Positions 25,375-35,203 of a stretch of DNA of 64,000 nucleotides are shown here, in pieces. Source of the stretch: an uncultured Lachnospiraceae bacterium (GTDB lineage: Bacteria; Bacillota; Clostridia; Lachnospirales; Lachnospiraceae); the NCBI GenBank assembly GCA_944383765.1, contig CALWQT010000005.1:94264-158263 (forward strand), given 5' to 3'. A model generated the notes under the pieces. It made no database searches. It was not told the origin of the DNA and worked only from the letters and a program-made list of their open reading frames with translations. The position numbers and the translations under genes were made by a program. Each line of letters opens with the position of its first letter. Within the stretch, counting starts at the first letter, position 1.

Positions 25375-28210
25375 CAAATACACCACGCAATTTTTTCTCC
25401 CAACGCTGCAACTTCGTTGGTTCATCAAACCAATATTCACTCAGCATCGGCAGGATATCAAACTCTACCACAGAACGCATCCACTCATCAGTACATCCAA
25501 GCTCTTCTCTTCCGCAGAAATAGCTATGCCCAATCTGAAATCCTCGTCCCAGCGATTTATCTTCTGTAATTTCTTTATTCAGCAGCTTGATCTGCTCAAT
25601 CAGAGCATTAAAAGTCTCATTACCAAATGCATTCTGATAGTTCGTGAATCCTTCTGAATTAAAGCCAGGCTCCACCTCAAAGAAACTGAACCTTCTTCTG
25701 AGTGCATAGTCAATCATTGCAAGGCTTCGGTCAGCAGTATTCATCATGCCTATAATGTACAGATTTTCCGGCACAGAGAATGGCATTCCGCTATAGGCCA
25801 AAGTAGCCTTTGTTCCTCTGTAGCCTTTCTCAATCAGCATCAGACATTCCCCAAATATCTTACTCATATTTCCACGGTTAATCTCATCAATGATAAAGAA
25901 GAATTCCTTATCCGGATAATTCGCCGCTGTTTGACAAAACCGATAGAAGATACCGTCTGTGAGCTTGAAATCAGCCCCATCCGGACGATATCCCATGATG
26001 AAATCCTCATAGGAATAGTTCTGATGGAACTGAACCATTTCTATACGGGAATCATCCGCCTCCCCCATCATAGCATATGCAAGTTTCTTGGCTGTGAAGG
26101 TCTTGCCAACACCTGGTGCTCCCTGCAAGATCACATTCATCTTATTTCTCAATAATGCTTCTAGGACATTATACCTTTCCTCTGTCATGTAGACCTTGCT
26201 GAGAAAATCTTCCTTGGTGTATTTCTGCTTTGCAGTATCTGGTTTCTTCAGAGGGTTTTCTTCTCGTATAATGTCCATGATAAAGTCGTATTCACCTTTA
26301 GTCAGCTTGAATAAGCTTCCGTTCGGCTGTACGAAAAACTCCATCTTTTTAAGTTCGGGGCATTCCTTAAGAGCAAGGTACTCAATCGGTGTAGCTAGGC
26401 CTTCAACCTTTTCAAAATAGATTGCCTTACCATCATTAGCCTGTGTAATCCTGGCAATAGCCACAACCTTCTTTACTGGATTAGCCTCATAACCTATAAC
26501 CACATCCCCGACCTTTGCATCAAGAAAGTTCTGGAATACACGACGCTTATTTCCATTCTCATTGTAAAGTGTATAATTCTGCTCTTCACCGATTTTGATA
26601 TCTGAAAAACTCCAAATTTTAGGATTTGCGGTCAGCCACCAATAATTCTGCTCCTGATTTTCATCTCCAAAAAGTCCAGACACCGTCATATTAAAATAAG
26701 GCTTTAAGATTGTTTCTTCAAACAGCTCCTTATCTTCGGTTTCAACCTTTATACAGGTGGAGTTATCATTTGGCGTCCACCATTTCTGAATTCCCTTGTA
26801 AGCAGATGTATCTTTTGATGTCCTTATTAATCGGTACTCTCTTTCGTACCAACCGTCTTCCATTTCTGGATTAAGAACAGCCTTATCCGTAACGAATTGC
26901 CCCAACAACCTTATACTATTTCCATAACAAAGGTAGAAATAATCACCTTCCTTAATACCCTCCATAAAACTCTCACCCTGAGAAACCTTCCAAGTGGCTT
27001 TTGCTTTTGTTGTACTGTGTACCACTACAACATTACGTTCCTCAAAAGTGATTCTGTTCTTCTCAGATATAGAGCCATGACTGATTTTCCATATGGATGG
27101 TGTATTATCAACGTATAAATCAATCTCACTTAAGTCTACTTTGGTCAGCGCTTCTGCCAATTCTTCTCTAAGCTTCCATATGTATGCCCCTTCAGAGGAT
27201 TTATCAGATTTCCTTCCAATATAAAGAATTGGCCACCATTTTGAATCATCCGTGTCTTTTGTCATAACAGGGCAGCCCGTTTTCTTTGCAATACGTTGAG
27301 CAAGCGACCACGATCCGCCATTATAAAAATTGGGATTTTCCCCATATTTCACCGAAAGTTGCTTGCATGTAGCAGCACCACCATAATCTTTTAGACGTTT
27401 CATGATTTGCAGGCTATTTATTGTAAAAATAGAACTATCATTCAACAGCTCAATCCAATCGTCCACACCAAGTTCTGGCGAATAATCCTTAGGAAACCAC
27501 TCTTCAGTTTCTTTGATAACATCCTGTTCGCTTAAATAATAACGTGCAAGATAGAATCCTACATCGATGGTAACTGTCTTCATTTCAGGGTCATCATAAC
27601 AACTTGAAACAAGAGCATCATTAATCAAAGTCTTAATGTCTGAATCTATCTTTATAGCGTTACAGATCTCATCATACATTTGAAAACCGCCAATCATGTT
27701 TTCAACTGAACCGTTCTTCTTCGGCATGTAATCAGACGACAATTCTTTAGCAACTGCACGGAACAACTCATACTTGTAGATATAATACTTGTCCGGATAT
27801 CGCAGCCAGAGATATGTACTAATAGCATTCGTATTCTGATAGTGATTTCTCCACGTACCGTCATCATATTTTGACCGTAATTCCTCAGCTACTGTCTGGA
27901 AAGCATATACTCTTGCAGCCAGATCCTGAGACTCATCAAACAAATTCCGGAACATCTCTCGAGTTGCTCCATCATCTGCTTTGGCAAAATTTGTAATCAT
28001 GCCACGCGGGTAAGCATACCCTGACGCCAGTAAGTTAAATGTCTTTTCAGTAGCCTGTTTGAACATCTCTCCGAAATTTTCAGCTTCAATATCCCAGTAA
28101 GCCTGAAAGTGTTCGATCGCCTCCCACTTATATTTTTCATCATCCCAATGGCTCGGAAAGTACGCTTTGTACCCTTCCAGTATGGGATTTAATTTTTTTA
28201 AATCAATCAT
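25367..28210 (-). CDS. mcrB: McrB-family AAA+ GTPase with EVE-type reader domain
   Basis: This 947-aa protein lacks the classic N-terminal DNA-binding domain of E. coli McrB. It has a long N-terminal region (1-380), an EVE/PUA-like domain (about 515-645, opening YWWLTANPKIWSF), and a C-terminal McrB AAA+ with GAPGVGKT (about 697-704), FFFIIDEINRG (Walker B) and the McrB signature MNTADRS, then ALRRRF. The EVE domain is known as a reader of modified bases, so this McrBC may sense phage modifications other than RmC. Start at ATG 28210 (AAGGAGAAATAC upstream); a longer ATG at 28231 lacks a ribosome site. Confidence 0.9.
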   Translation of the reverse strand: MIDLKKLNPILEGYKAYFPSHWDDEKYKWEAIEHFQAYWDIEAENFGEMFKQATEKTFNLLASGYAYPRGMITNFAKADDGATREMFRNLFDESQDLAARVYAFQTVAEELRSKYDDGTWRNHYQNTNAISTYLWLRYPDKYYIYKYELFRAVAKELSSDYMPKKNGSVENMIGGFQMYDEICNAIKIDSDIKTLINDALVSSCYDDPEMKTVTIDVGFYLARYYLSEQDVIKETEEWFPKDYSPELGVDDWIELLNDSSIFTINSLQIMKRLKDYGGAATCKQLSVKYGENPNFYNGGSWSLAQRIAKKTGCPVMTKDTDDSKWWPILYIGRKSDKSSEGAYIWKLREELAEALTKVDLSEIDLYVDNTPSIWKISHGSISEKNRITFEERNVVVVHSTTKAKATWKVSQGESFMEGIKEGDYFYLCYGNSIRLLGQFVTDKAVLNPEMEDGWYEREYRLIRTSKDTSAYKGIQKWWTPNDNSTCIKVETEDKELFEETILKPYFNMTVSGLFGDENQEQNYWWLTANPKIWSFSDIKIGEEQNYTLYNENGNKRRVFQNFLDAKVGDVVIGYEANPVKKVVAIARITQANDGKAIYFEKVEGLATPIEYLALKECPELKKMEFFVQPNGSLFKLTKGEYDFIMDIIREENPLKKPDTAKQKYTKEDFLSKVYMTEERYNVLEALLRNKMNVILQGAPGVGKTFTAKKLAYAMMGEADDSRIEMVQFHQNYSYEDFIMGYRPDGADFKLTDGIFYRFCQTAANYPDKEFFFIIDEINRGNMSKIFGECLMLIEKGYRGTKATLAYSGMPFSVPENLYIIGMMNTADRSLAMIDYALRRRFSFFEVEPGFNSEGFTNYQNAFGNETFNALIEQIKLLNKEITEDKSLGRGFQIGHSYFCGREELGCTDEWMRSVVEFDILPMLSEYWFDEPTKLQRWEKKLRGVFDD

Positions 28211-28241
28211 GTATTTCTCCTTCCAAACCATCGGCTATTCA

Positions 28242-28496
28242 TTAGTCTTCTAAAGACAGAAATCCTTGTGCAAATGCTCCAAGGCAATGGAATGTCTTGT
28301 CTTTGCTCTTAAAGATGACAACAATGCGCAAGGCATCGATTCCCCATACTTCATCAGTTCCAAATGCCTTTGTAACAATTATCCCGGCATGTGCACCACT
28401 GGTATCCACTTTATACACTGGATTTTTCTGAACCTGCGCAACAGATGGGGAAACATATGATGAACGAGAAGCACCTCTAATGTCAGCATTGCACAT
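28242..28496 (-). CDS. 84-aa ORF upstream of mcrB, function unknown
   Basis: The protein has no recognised domain and looks like a C-terminal remnant (ends CLGAFAQGFLSLED). There is no clear ribosome site before its ATG. It lies in the same direction as the operon between the truncated ATPase region and mcrB and may be a relic of a replaced gene. Confidence 0.35.
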   Translation of the reverse strand: MCNADIRGASRSSYVSPSVAQVQKNPVYKVDTSGAHAGIIVTKAFGTDEVWGIDALRIVVIFKSKDKTFHCLGAFAQGFLSLED

Positions 28497-28629
28497 TCTT
28501 CAATCGGCCATCTCTTCGCTCCGTAGGCTGCTTTAGGCTCTGTCCCCCTCATTTATTTAACTCGATTTGTTTTCAGTCCAAATCCGGATAGGTATCTCTA
28601 CGATGTCGCTGATCTGGCAGTCAAAAACA
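28497..28629. other. Short noncoding stretch inside the operon
   Basis: No credible gene was found. It holds the remains of the region between the 84-aa and 79-aa ORFs, with a GAGGGGGA purine run but no start in good context. Confidence 0.4.
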
Positions 28630-28869
28630 TTACTTTTTCTCATTAAACATCCATTGCAACACACTCATTTCTCCCGGGCTTCTCAATAGTGCTTGCACCG
28701 ATTTTGCCTTATCTTTGGGCTGACTTTTTGTCGACTCATAATCTATTAAAAGTTTCCAAAACTTTTGAGAACTAATCTCCATGTTCCCACGCATGATTTT
28801 CTTATTATAAACTTTATAGGCTGTCCATCCCCTAGTCATTATACAAGTATCCGTCTTCAAGCATAGCAT
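28630..28869 (-). CDS. 79-aa ORF overlapping the truncated ATPase, function unknown
   Basis: This frame overlaps the ATPase stop by 13 bp. It ends in a helical segment (FWKLLIDYESTKSQPKDK, then SVQALLRSPGEMS). No domain was recognised; it could be a small C-terminal part of the broken gene in another frame or a separate small protein. Confidence 0.35.
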   Translation of the reverse strand: MLCLKTDTCIMTRGWTAYKVYNKKIMRGNMEISSQKFWKLLIDYESTKSQPKDKAKSVQALLRSPGEMSVLQWMFNEKK

Positions 28870-29267
28870 CGAAGAACAAATTTTTCTATCTCTCCACTCA
28901 CAGTAGAATACACTCTTCTAAGTTCATTAAATGCCTTTGCATCTTGACGTTTTATGTATTTTCCAGTCTTTTTGAGTGTATGATTATGTACTTCAAAATC
29001 ATGTTCAATACTGAAAGAATCGCATCTTCCTTTATCATCTACAAATACCACATCATCAAAAGTACCATTATCTACTAATTGCCCCGATAATACAACAGCG
29101 GGATCAGGGGATTTGCTTTCTGTAGTTTGTTTCATCATCAAAATACTCTTCAAAATAGAACTTTTCCCACTACTATTAGTTCCACATAAAATTGTAAAAG
29201 GTGCTAATTCAATCTCTTTATCTTTATTAAAACATTTATAATTATTCAATACAATTTTTCTAATCAT
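28857..29267 (-). pseudogene. Truncated SMC/AAA-type ATPase (N-terminal part only)
   Basis: 136 codons encode the N-terminus of an AAA_15/DUF3696-type ATPase: IRKIVLNNYKCF, then CGTNSSGKSS (Walker A at 29-38), and the following beta-strands. The frame then stops at 28857, long before any Walker B or signature motif; these proteins normally exceed 400 aa. The start has AAAAGGAG within the end of drmC, so it is translated in the operon. It looks like a decayed accessory gene. Confidence 0.7.
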
Positions 29268-29976
29268 TATTTGCTCCTTTTCTTCCCAATTCGTATTTCC
29301 GGAATACCTTCATTCGAACCATTTCCTTCAGTACTTCTTCTATCTGTTTTGCTTTATCCGATGATTCAATCAAAAATCCCATTTCAATATTTCCTTGCAT
29401 TCCATGATAAGACAAATTGGCGGAGGACACTAGTGCCTTTCTTGCATCTGATACAATTATTTTAGCATGCAATGCGGCCATTTTATCTTCTTGATGTTGG
29501 TATTCGTAAACTTGTAAGAATCGAGATTTATACGCCAAGAGTCTCTCCAAGGAACATTTTTGTTTTTCCATATCATTTATATATAGTTTTATATACACAC
29601 CTTGCTGGCTTTTTCTAATAATCGCATCTAGTATATCCGAAAAATAATCAGAAATAGCATACCCTGTAATAGTAAGACTTTTTGCTGTATCCTCTATTAA
29701 TTTCCGGAGTGTTTCTTTTGTTCGTAACGCTTTCACTCTAAACGAATCCGGCGCAGTCAATACTAACTCAGCATGTTCCACTCGCTTTGCTGAAGATAAT
29801 TGCATACAGATATTAACAATATCTATTATTTCCGTTTCACTACAATTAGAAAAGTATTTTTCTAATTCAATAATCGCCTTGGTGAATGAAGAATCATCTT
29901 CATTCACCAAATAATTCTCTATTGCATCCTTTATCAATCCGGCTATATAATCAACTCTTATACTTGAATCCCACAT
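29260..29976 (-). CDS. drmC: DrmC: phospholipase D-like protein of DISARM
   Basis: This 238-aa protein has a single HKD motif: LHAKIIVSDARKALVSSANL, then GNIEMGF, the PLD-family active-site block. In DISARM, DrmC is the PLD component; its role is accessory and not fully settled in the literature. The N-terminal 90 residues are helical. It starts inside the end of drmB (19-bp overlap) and ends inside the ATPase start region, so it is co-translated. Order A-B-C is the DISARM core order. Confidence 0.88.
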   Translation of the reverse strand: MWDSSIRVDYIAGLIKDAIENYLVNEDDSSFTKAIIELEKYFSNCSETEIIDIVNICMQLSSAKRVEHAELVLTAPDSFRVKALRTKETLRKLIEDTAKSLTITGYAISDYFSDILDAIIRKSQQGVYIKLYINDMEKQKCSLERLLAYKSRFLQVYEYQHQEDKMAALHAKIIVSDARKALVSSANLSYHGMQGNIEMGFLIESSDKAKQIEEVLKEMVRMKVFRKYELGRKGANND

Positions 29977-31721
29977 AAATCTCTAACCAATCCTCTGAAA
30001 TATCCCATCTCTTCATGTTCTGGAACCGGTACAACCAAAGCCCTGTCCAATAACCGGTTCCCGTTTTCACATGCTGTTTCAGAAATCATAGTACATGAAT
30101 GACATGCTGCACCATTTAGCCGGTCAGTTGTAGGATTTTTCATAAAACATTCCGGATCTGTTGTACATGTAAGACTGTTTTCTAATGCGTCTTTTAATAG
30201 GGGCAGCAGCTTATTCATCCCACCGAGTTCTACCAAGCCCCCAAGCGAACCTTCTTTATCCGCAGCCCCTGTGTAAATCAGTAATCCGCACATATTCTCA
30301 CTACTATAAATTCTTTCATGCAATGCAGATGAAGAGTAGCCAGACTGCATTGACATTTCTTTAATTAACATATGAGATAAAGTATGTAATAACACATATT
30401 CTGCATTTCTTGGCTTGAAATTTTCCCATCCTTTCTTTTCACAGTATGCCGCATAACATCTGGTATATTTTTCTGAACGAGCCTTAACCTTTTCATTCTG
30501 CATCCATTGATTAACTCTCTCTCTGTTCAATTCAATAAATACACCTTCCCCGTTTATTTCAACCGCCGGAAGCCATTTTTCACTCGAACCACATTTCAAT
30601 TTTACAATATGTGCCTGTTCATCAATTTCTGGTTCTGGTGCTTCAAGTCTGGTAAAACCAGTCAGTACTCTTACTTCTCTCAGACGATGAATTTTTACCA
30701 CTCTTGAAATATACTCTTTAAGACTTTCTTTAATCTCTACTTCCTGAGCCTTAAAATATTTCACATCATGCTGATACTCCACATCTTCATGATGTGTAAT
30801 AGCTGCATACTCCATTTCTTTCAGTTCTGTAAACTCTTTTATATTTTGACTCAATCTGTCATATGCAGCTCTAAACTCATCCCAGGAATATTTTTCTTCA
30901 AAATATTTTTTATACGAAAATTTTAGTCCTTCCTCTTCCCCCATGGCTTCTACCAACGCTTCAATCGTCGAACGCTGAGCATTCATAATATCATTAATAG
31001 GATTCGTCCACGGCGGAATTGAAATTGCGTTCTTTGTAACCGCAAAATACACATTGGACGCACCTCGTTGACTTGGAACAACACTCTTCTTACAAATCTT
31101 AAGTTTTGTCCCTGGTCTGTGAGGATGATTTCCAGAACAGGATAATCCTGAAAATTTTTCTTTTTGCATCGCTCCCGACATTACTCTTTTCGCTCCACAT
31201 GTACATTCTACACGAAGTTCTGCAAGTGATGATGTATTTCCCATAGATTTGAGGAACAGATCCCCCTTGCAGTTTGTTTCTCCTCGATGAACCCACCAAC
31301 GGTATGGAAAATCATTCATATGTCCGTCTTCGCATACTGTAATAAATCTGGAAGGATATGCCGGAAATCCACATTTAGGACATTTTACTTCACCTTGATT
31401 TTTTTTGTATTGTTCGATATCAAAATACTCTCTCATATCAAGCAAAAATTTGCATGATCCTTTAGAACACACATGATAATATGGAAATGAAATAACCGGA
31501 ATATCTTCTTTTCCGCCCGTCTTTGGCATAAAAAATTTCCTGACATTCATATAACTGGCTAATCTGGCATCTCTGATTTCCTTACCAATATTATTGTTAT
31601 CCCAATACTCAATATCCAGTACTGTTAACGAATCATTTACCGCATCCATAATAGAACCCGGACCATATGTGGTTATTAATTGATTCGGACGAATTTCGCC
31701 CAATTTTTTATAAAAATTCAT
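29958..31721 (-). CDS. drmB: DrmB: DUF1998 zinc-containing protein of DISARM
   Basis: The 587-aa protein has N-terminal Cys pairs (CSKGSC, CPKCGF, CEDGH) and a C-terminal DUF1998 region (about 440-500, LHTLSHMLIKEMSMQSGY). A further Cys cluster lies near the end (ACHSC). This is the DrmB architecture; with DrmA it forms the DISARM core complex that acts on unmodified incoming DNA. The start ATG at 31721 shares one base with the drmA stop (TGATG) and has GGGAGG upstream; the longer frame to 31736 lies inside drmA. Confidence 0.9.
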   Translation of the reverse strand: MNFYKKLGEIRPNQLITTYGPGSIMDAVNDSLTVLDIEYWDNNNIGKEIRDARLASYMNVRKFFMPKTGGKEDIPVISFPYYHVCSKGSCKFLLDMREYFDIEQYKKNQGEVKCPKCGFPAYPSRFITVCEDGHMNDFPYRWWVHRGETNCKGDLFLKSMGNTSSLAELRVECTCGAKRVMSGAMQKEKFSGLSCSGNHPHRPGTKLKICKKSVVPSQRGASNVYFAVTKNAISIPPWTNPINDIMNAQRSTIEALVEAMGEEEGLKFSYKKYFEEKYSWDEFRAAYDRLSQNIKEFTELKEMEYAAITHHEDVEYQHDVKYFKAQEVEIKESLKEYISRVVKIHRLREVRVLTGFTRLEAPEPEIDEQAHIVKLKCGSSEKWLPAVEINGEGVFIELNRERVNQWMQNEKVKARSEKYTRCYAAYCEKKGWENFKPRNAEYVLLHTLSHMLIKEMSMQSGYSSSALHERIYSSENMCGLLIYTGAADKEGSLGGLVELGGMNKLLPLLKDALENSLTCTTDPECFMKNPTTDRLNGAACHSCTMISETACENGNRLLDRALVVPVPEHEEMGYFRGLVRDLCGIQV

Positions 31722-34700
31722 CAGATACCCTCCCAATAAAATACAGTAGAAGATTGTTCAACATCACGCATAGAACTTAATGTCTGCTTTTCCTGATCTC
31801 CACAAAATTCTCCAAAATAAACAAGCAGCCTTTTTTTCCCATCCTTTACAGAAGGAACAAAATAATACAAGTTATCCGATTCTGCAATACGCTTCCATGT
31901 ATTGATGAACTCATCTATCTCTTTTTCTGTATCCCTATAAGATGACGGATCCGTAACTTTTACTCTCTCTAGTATCAGTTCTTTTACATACTTTATGTCA
32001 GCATCAGCAATTGTATTGATATTAGCCGCACCGCTATTCTCAGCCATCTCTTTAATTTTCAGTCTGAATAACGACACCACTAACGCGTGAAGAACTCTGT
32101 CCCTCGCCCGTGCAGCAAATGGTGTGGCAGTAGTACCTTCAATATATCTGTACATTTGGGAATGAAAACCCACAAAATTTTCATAATTGGATAAATCCCT
32201 GGGTCTGTATGGATTGTAAACTGTAAAAATGATTCCCGGATGCTGGCGTCCTACACGGCTTGTTGCCTGAATATATTCTGAATTTTGTTTCGGCTGTCCC
32301 ACAACTGTCATAAGTCCCAAACGATCCACATCCATTCCTACAGCAATCATATTTGTAGCTATAACAACATCATAACACTGCTGTTTCTCCGCTTTCTTAT
32401 TATAAGAAATTGCAAGCTTTTCCAGCACCTGTGCAATCTCCCACGATGGAATCCGGGATGTAATTTCCTTTTTACCATCTATGCCAATATATCTCTGTTC
32501 CGGACTATGATACTTATTCTTTACCACGCGGATCCTACTTGTAATATCATCATCAAGGAGACGGACAGCACCACCAAGTTCCCGGATACTGTTGAAATAG
32601 CCGATCAAAGTATAATAGGGATCGACATAATCTTCGAATTCCTTATCTTTCGCTAGGTCAAACACTGTTTGCAGAATAATTGCATACAAACGAATCAGTG
32701 TTGTCTTCACAGATTGACCACTTGCACAAATGCCAACATATTGACGAAACGGCTTTTGCCCTGCAGAAATCAATTCCTGAATTTTATCCTCTGTAGCCAC
32801 AGCCAGGTTTTCTTTTGGTAATGCAATCTCTCTGATAAAAAACGAATCTCTTGTATCGAATCCACTTGGCGGAAACTGTGCAAAACTATTTCTTCCATAC
32901 AGAAACTTTATCTGCTCTCCTGCATTCTTAATTGTCGCTGTAGAAACCACATACTTAGGGCGAATCTTTTTACCATTACGCATAATACAGCACATTTCTT
33001 CCACAACAGTTTCATAACCACCATAAATCGTACCTAATGGGCCTGTTATCAAATGCAGCTCATCCTGGATTATAAGTTCCGGTGGATAAAAAGGTTTACA
33101 TTCTGCTGTAACAGCCTTATCAAGTCCTGCAGCCGTATCAGCATTATGTCTTCCCGGATGTTTCTCTCCAACTGCAATATGACCACACCTAGAACAATAT
33201 CTGTCTGTTTTTCCGAATAGCAAACCTGTCTTCATTGTCCAAGGGAGTCTTGCGAATTTATCTACTGTTGAAATAATAACCGTCGGACATTTCGCATAAA
33301 TTTCTTCATCCACAAGATATACTGGAATCGTTCTTCCTGTCTTCTTTGCGAACATACAAAAGTCATCCGAACAATAGATTTGAACCGATTTTCCTTTTTC
33401 ATTTATTATATAATTATCTTTTCCAATTGGCTTCCCACAGTACGGGCATTTAATAATTTGCTTTGTAAGTTTTCGCACAGAGTCTTTCTTCTTGAACTGA
33501 TCATTGTCACTGAATTCGCTGAATTTATTAGGAGTAACATTTCCACCAACCCAAAATCCAATGGTTATTCTTTCGTTGCCATACAGTTCCGGATTCTTTT
33601 CTCTTAACCATTCCATAGCAACAATAAGTTTCATCAAACGATCTCTTTGCTGTGTTGTAAGCAGTCTGAGCGTATAGCGCAAAAATACTGTTACGCCGCC
33701 ATCTTTTTCATACTCGTGTTCTTTTTTAGCCGTTAATCTTCGATATGCAATTGTAAAAGCTATCAACCCTAAATACGCCTCTGTCTTACCGCCGCCGGTG
33801 GGGAAATAAAGTAAATCTACAATTTTCCGTTCTGGCGACTCAGCATCTATAATTCCACGTAGATTCAATAAAATGAACGCTATCTGGAACGGTCTCCACT
33901 CACTATGATCCTTTTTTCTTCCTTTCTCTGGCATATCACTCATAAAATCACGAAGATTGCATGATTTACCCTTCCCATATTCCTTTGAAAATGCTGTAAT
34001 ACTTCTCTGTAAATACATAGACTGATTCATAAATACAAAAGCTTGATAGACTTTTTCATCATTCTCAATTAAATCAATTCCTTCGTTCATTCTCCGGTTT
34101 GCGTCATTACACTTATCTATAATAGCTTGTCCCGTTACCCTGAATTTTTCGTCTTGCATAGAGGTGTCATTCACTAATACCTCTGTAATCCAATTTCCAT
34201 ACATAGTTGTCAGAAGACGTAAATTCTCTATGACTTCTTTCTTTTTCTTTGGCGAACCCATCTGCAGCATAGAGAACACATGCTCAGGCATATTCTCTAT
34301 CTGTGCACTTACACCTGGGATCTCATAATCTGGAATAAATGCTGTCCTTACAGAAGTTGCGTTAACTTCGTCAACCACAGTATCCCATGTTGCTGCACAA
34401 CCTCTGCCCCGCGCATAGACAGGTCTTCCCTTATAGTAGTATTCATCTTCAAGTTCCACTTTTCTGCACACATACTCCGGGACAAAAATGGGGTTCATCA
34501 GATCATCTGCAATAAGCATTTCCACCTGAAACATGACCTTTTCGTATTCTTTCTCTTCACCATCCGGCTTATCGTTATTATGAAGATATACTGATACCAT
34601 TTTATGGCCGTTATCTAACTGCATCTTCATTACATAAATATAAATATTACTGTTGGCATCCAGAGTAATCATTTCAGAACGTTTTCCGTTATTTAACTGT

Positions 34701-35188
34701 ATTTCTGCAACGTCCTGCATTTGTTCTCTCACATACACGGTATGCTTATGCTTTTTCTTGTTTTCTGTATCTTCTTCCAGGGTCTCGTCAATAACTTCAC
34801 CTTGTACTTGCTCAGCATGATATTTTCCCCACTTAATATACGCATTAACTTTTGTTATATCATCTGCAACATAAAATGATACTCCTGCTGAAGAAGGTTT
34901 CTGAAATCCACCTTTAACTCTGTCCTCCGGCTGTTCCTCCTCAGAAAGCCCCGCCTCCATCATTTCTCCATCAGCACCAAAGTTCTTTTCTGTAAATTCA
35001 ACATCAAAGTAATTTTCATCTTCAGTTACAGCTGTATCAGCAGGATACAATAACCCCGTTATATAGCTGTTTGTTGGTATTTCATTAAGTTCTTCACATA
35101 CAGCAGTTGGTCCGATTAAATCTTTTCTAACTGCATCCAATATCTTCTGACGTACAATAGCGTGTTTAAAATCTTTTATATCTGCCAT
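31721..35188 (-). CDS. drmA: DrmA: large DISARM helicase
   Basis: This 1155-aa SF2 helicase has Walker A FPTGGGKTEAY (near 462-472), a DELH box (near 706), ATATIK after it, and the C-terminal helicase half with ATSRVGRQ. A zinc-finger pair (CSRCG) lies between the lobes. DrmA translocates on DNA in DISARM. The start was chosen at ATG 35188, because the earlier ATG at 35194 sits against the AGGAG. It is 15 bp after the Res gene stop and overlaps drmB by one base. Confidence 0.92.
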   Translation of the reverse strand: MADIKDFKHAIVRQKILDAVRKDLIGPTAVCEELNEIPTNSYITGLLYPADTAVTEDENYFDVEFTEKNFGADGEMMEAGLSEEEQPEDRVKGGFQKPSSAGVSFYVADDITKVNAYIKWGKYHAEQVQGEVIDETLEEDTENKKKHKHTVYVREQMQDVAEIQLNNGKRSEMITLDANSNIYIYVMKMQLDNGHKMVSVYLHNNDKPDGEEKEYEKVMFQVEMLIADDLMNPIFVPEYVCRKVELEDEYYYKGRPVYARGRGCAATWDTVVDEVNATSVRTAFIPDYEIPGVSAQIENMPEHVFSMLQMGSPKKKKEVIENLRLLTTMYGNWITEVLVNDTSMQDEKFRVTGQAIIDKCNDANRRMNEGIDLIENDEKVYQAFVFMNQSMYLQRSITAFSKEYGKGKSCNLRDFMSDMPEKGRKKDHSEWRPFQIAFILLNLRGIIDAESPERKIVDLLYFPTGGGKTEAYLGLIAFTIAYRRLTAKKEHEYEKDGGVTVFLRYTLRLLTTQQRDRLMKLIVAMEWLREKNPELYGNERITIGFWVGGNVTPNKFSEFSDNDQFKKKDSVRKLTKQIIKCPYCGKPIGKDNYIINEKGKSVQIYCSDDFCMFAKKTGRTIPVYLVDEEIYAKCPTVIISTVDKFARLPWTMKTGLLFGKTDRYCSRCGHIAVGEKHPGRHNADTAAGLDKAVTAECKPFYPPELIIQDELHLITGPLGTIYGGYETVVEEMCCIMRNGKKIRPKYVVSTATIKNAGEQIKFLYGRNSFAQFPPSGFDTRDSFFIREIALPKENLAVATEDKIQELISAGQKPFRQYVGICASGQSVKTTLIRLYAIILQTVFDLAKDKEFEDYVDPYYTLIGYFNSIRELGGAVRLLDDDITSRIRVVKNKYHSPEQRYIGIDGKKEITSRIPSWEIAQVLEKLAISYNKKAEKQQCYDVVIATNMIAVGMDVDRLGLMTVVGQPKQNSEYIQATSRVGRQHPGIIFTVYNPYRPRDLSNYENFVGFHSQMYRYIEGTTATPFAARARDRVLHALVVSLFRLKIKEMAENSGAANINTIADADIKYVKELILERVKVTDPSSYRDTEKEIDEFINTWKRIAESDNLYYFVPSVKDGKKRLLVYFGEFCGDQEKQTLSSMRDVEQSSTVFYWEGI

Positions 35189-35203
35189 CTGCATTCTCCT
35201 GCT

